NCBI GenBank assembly: GCA_964513275.1
Contig: CAZELN010000039.1
Location: forward strand, 1-5,550
From: UBA12478 sp964513275
Lineage (GTDB): Bacteria; Patescibacteriota; Patescibacteriia; UBA9934; GWF2-40-263
DNA length: 5,550 nucleotides
Direction of reading: 5' to 3'
In this document: positions 4,277 to 5,550 of the stretch, piece after piece
How the letters are laid out: each line of letters begins with the position of its first letter
How positions within the stretch are numbered: the first letter of the stretch is position 1
Made by a program: the position numbers and the translations under genes
Notes under the pieces: model-generated
What the model was told of the DNA's origin: nothing
The model's input: the letters and a program-made list of their open reading frames with translations, nothing else
Database searches by the model: none

Positions 4277-5545
4277 ATGATTGATATCAAACGTCTTTTG
4301 GAGGAGCCAGAGCGCGTGGCACAGAACAATACGAATCGCGGGAAATCCATTGATCTTCAAGTCGCGATTGGGTTGCACGAAAAACGCGGCGGACTAGTTG
4401 AGGCCGTGCAAGCGCTTCGCACGCGTGGCAATGAAATCGCTTCGCGCATCCCCTCCGTTACGTCTCAGGACGAACGCAAGGCGCTTGTAGAAGAAGGAAA
4501 GGGGATCAAGGATCAGGTAAAGGAGAAGGAAGCGGAACTTTCTCATGTTGAGGCTGAGCTCGCCATTGAGCTCAAGCATTATCCAAACATGTTGCGCGAG
4601 GACGTGCCAGCGGGGAAAGACGAAACCGTGAACGAACTCGTCCGCCTATTTGGCGAGCCAACAACGTTTGAGTTTGAACCCAAGGATCACCTCGATTTGG
4701 GTATCGCTCTGGATATCATCGATATGGATCGGGCAGCAAAAGTTTCTGGTGCGCGTTTTGCCTATCTCAAGGGTGATGCGGTGCTTCTGGAGTTTGCACT
4801 CGTCCAGTTCGCGCTCCAAGAGACCCTGAAAGAAGGATTCGTCCCTGTTCTACCACCGCACATGATTTCCACCGCGGCCATGGGAGCGATGGGCTATCTT
4901 GAGCACGGAGGCGAGGAAGAAATTTACCATCTCAAAAATGATGACCTTGTGTTGATCGGGACAAGTGAACAGTCCATTGGACCCATGCTCATGAACGAAA
5001 TCATCGATGGAGAGAAAACGCCGTTGCGCCATCTTGGATTTTCTCCGTGTTATCGACGCGAGGCAGGAACGTACGGAAAAGACACACGCGGCATTATCCG
5101 CGTTCACCAGTTTGATAAGGTCGAGATGTTTAGTTTCACAACACCGGAGCGCTCAGATGAAGAGCATCATCTATTACTCTCAATCCAGGAGCGCCTCATG
5201 CAGGGGCTCAAGCTTCCTCACCGTGTGTTGAAACTTTGTAGTGGAGATACAGGCGCGCCAAGTGCACGCACCTACGATATCGAAACATGGATTCCGTCAC
5301 AAAAAACGTATCGAGAGACGAGTTCTACTTCCAACACCACCGATTTTCAAACACGTCGTCTCAATACGCGCGTCCGGATTGATGGGAAAAACGAACTCGC
5401 GCACGCGCTCAATGGTACAGCCTTTGCGATCGGTCGAGTGATTGTTGCGATTTTGGAAAATTATCAACAAGCTGATGGTTCTGTTCTTGTTCCTGATGTG
5501 TTGCGTTCGTGGGTTGGGAAGGATCGCATTGAGAAGCGTCGCTAA
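4277..5545 (+). CDS. serS: Seryl-tRNA synthetase
   Basis: This is a cytosolic class II synthetase that charges tRNA-Ser (and tRNA-Sec where present) with serine. The protein has 422 residues, the normal bacterial length. The N-terminal MIDIKRLLEEPERV is the typical SerRS opening; residues about 27-100 form the long antiparallel coiled-coil arm that binds the tRNA long variable arm. The catalytic core has the motif 1 region RFAYLKGDAVLLEFAL (160-175), a TSE (229-231) at the serine-binding TxE position, motif 2 with YRREAGTYGKDTRG (259-272) and HQFDKVEMF (277-285), and motif 3 NGTAFAIGRVIVAILENYQQ (379-398) with Arg387. The frame extends to an ATG at 4256, but family alignment favours 4277; neither has a clear Shine-Dalgarno. 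TTCACT (4239-4244) and CATCAT (4262-4267) are a weak possible promoter. The usual SSCSN motif reads SSTSN (349-353). Confidence 0.97.
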   Translation: MIDIKRLLEEPERVAQNNTNRGKSIDLQVAIGLHEKRGGLVEAVQALRTRGNEIASRIPSVTSQDERKALVEEGKGIKDQVKEKEAELSHVEAELAIELKHYPNMLREDVPAGKDETVNELVRLFGEPTTFEFEPKDHLDLGIALDIIDMDRAAKVSGARFAYLKGDAVLLEFALVQFALQETLKEGFVPVLPPHMISTAAMGAMGYLEHGGEEEIYHLKNDDLVLIGTSEQSIGPMLMNEIIDGEKTPLRHLGFSPCYRREAGTYGKDTRGIIRVHQFDKVEMFSFTTPERSDEEHHLLLSIQERLMQGLKLPHRVLKLCSGDTGAPSARTYDIETWIPSQKTYRETSSTSNTTDFQTRRLNTRVRIDGKNELAHALNGTAFAIGRVIVAILENYQQADGSVLVPDVLRSWVGKDRIEKRR

Positions 5546-5550
5546 GATTG

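Overview
The window looks like a piece of a bacterial chromosome, most plausibly from the Candidate Phyla Radiation (Patescibacteria). The hints are a small PaaX/Cas2-like regulator of a kind common in those genomes, several starts without a Shine-Dalgarno sequence, a compact layout and a seryl-tRNA synthetase of ordinary bacterial type. TGA is used as a stop (gene at 1550-2482), so the recoded Gracilibacteria/SR1 lineages are unlikely. The assignment is an inference; a phylogeny of SerS would settle it.

Left part (1-890): one minus-strand gene (145-669) encodes a winged-helix plus Cas2-like ferredoxin-fold protein. It is bracketed by two related palindromes (119-152 and 677-710) and, outside those, by two diverged direct copies of a roughly 100-bp element (13-112 and 727-830). 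Each element copy carries a minus-strand promoter-like pair (TTGACG, 17 bp, TGnnAT with an upstream TGT) that points directly into a hairpin ending in a T tract. A divergent plus-strand promoter (833-861) then serves a small lipoprotein gene (890-1459).

Middle part (1495-4223): a two-gene operon of visibly higher GC than its flanks. It has an extended -10 promoter, a strong Shine-Dalgarno, a secreted/membrane protein of unknown function with a TPR-like stretch (1550-2482), and, overlapping by 4 bp, a transmembrane Ser/Thr protein kinase with a proline-rich extracytoplasmic stalk and a beta-rich, PEGA-like tail (2479-4149). Two overlapping hairpins (4159-4223) end the operon. The pair resembles kinase and envelope-protein pairs of deltaproteobacteria/myxobacteria and may be a transferred signalling module.

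Right part (4277-5545): serS, complete, with all class II synthetase motifs. It is a housekeeping gene with no obvious functional link to the operon before it.

The most interesting items are the kinase/envelope-protein module (including a kinase APE motif changed to SPG) and the nested repeats around the PaaX/Cas2-like gene. No CRISPR array, transposase, tRNA or rRNA is visible. Every stretch without a gene is under 300 bp.
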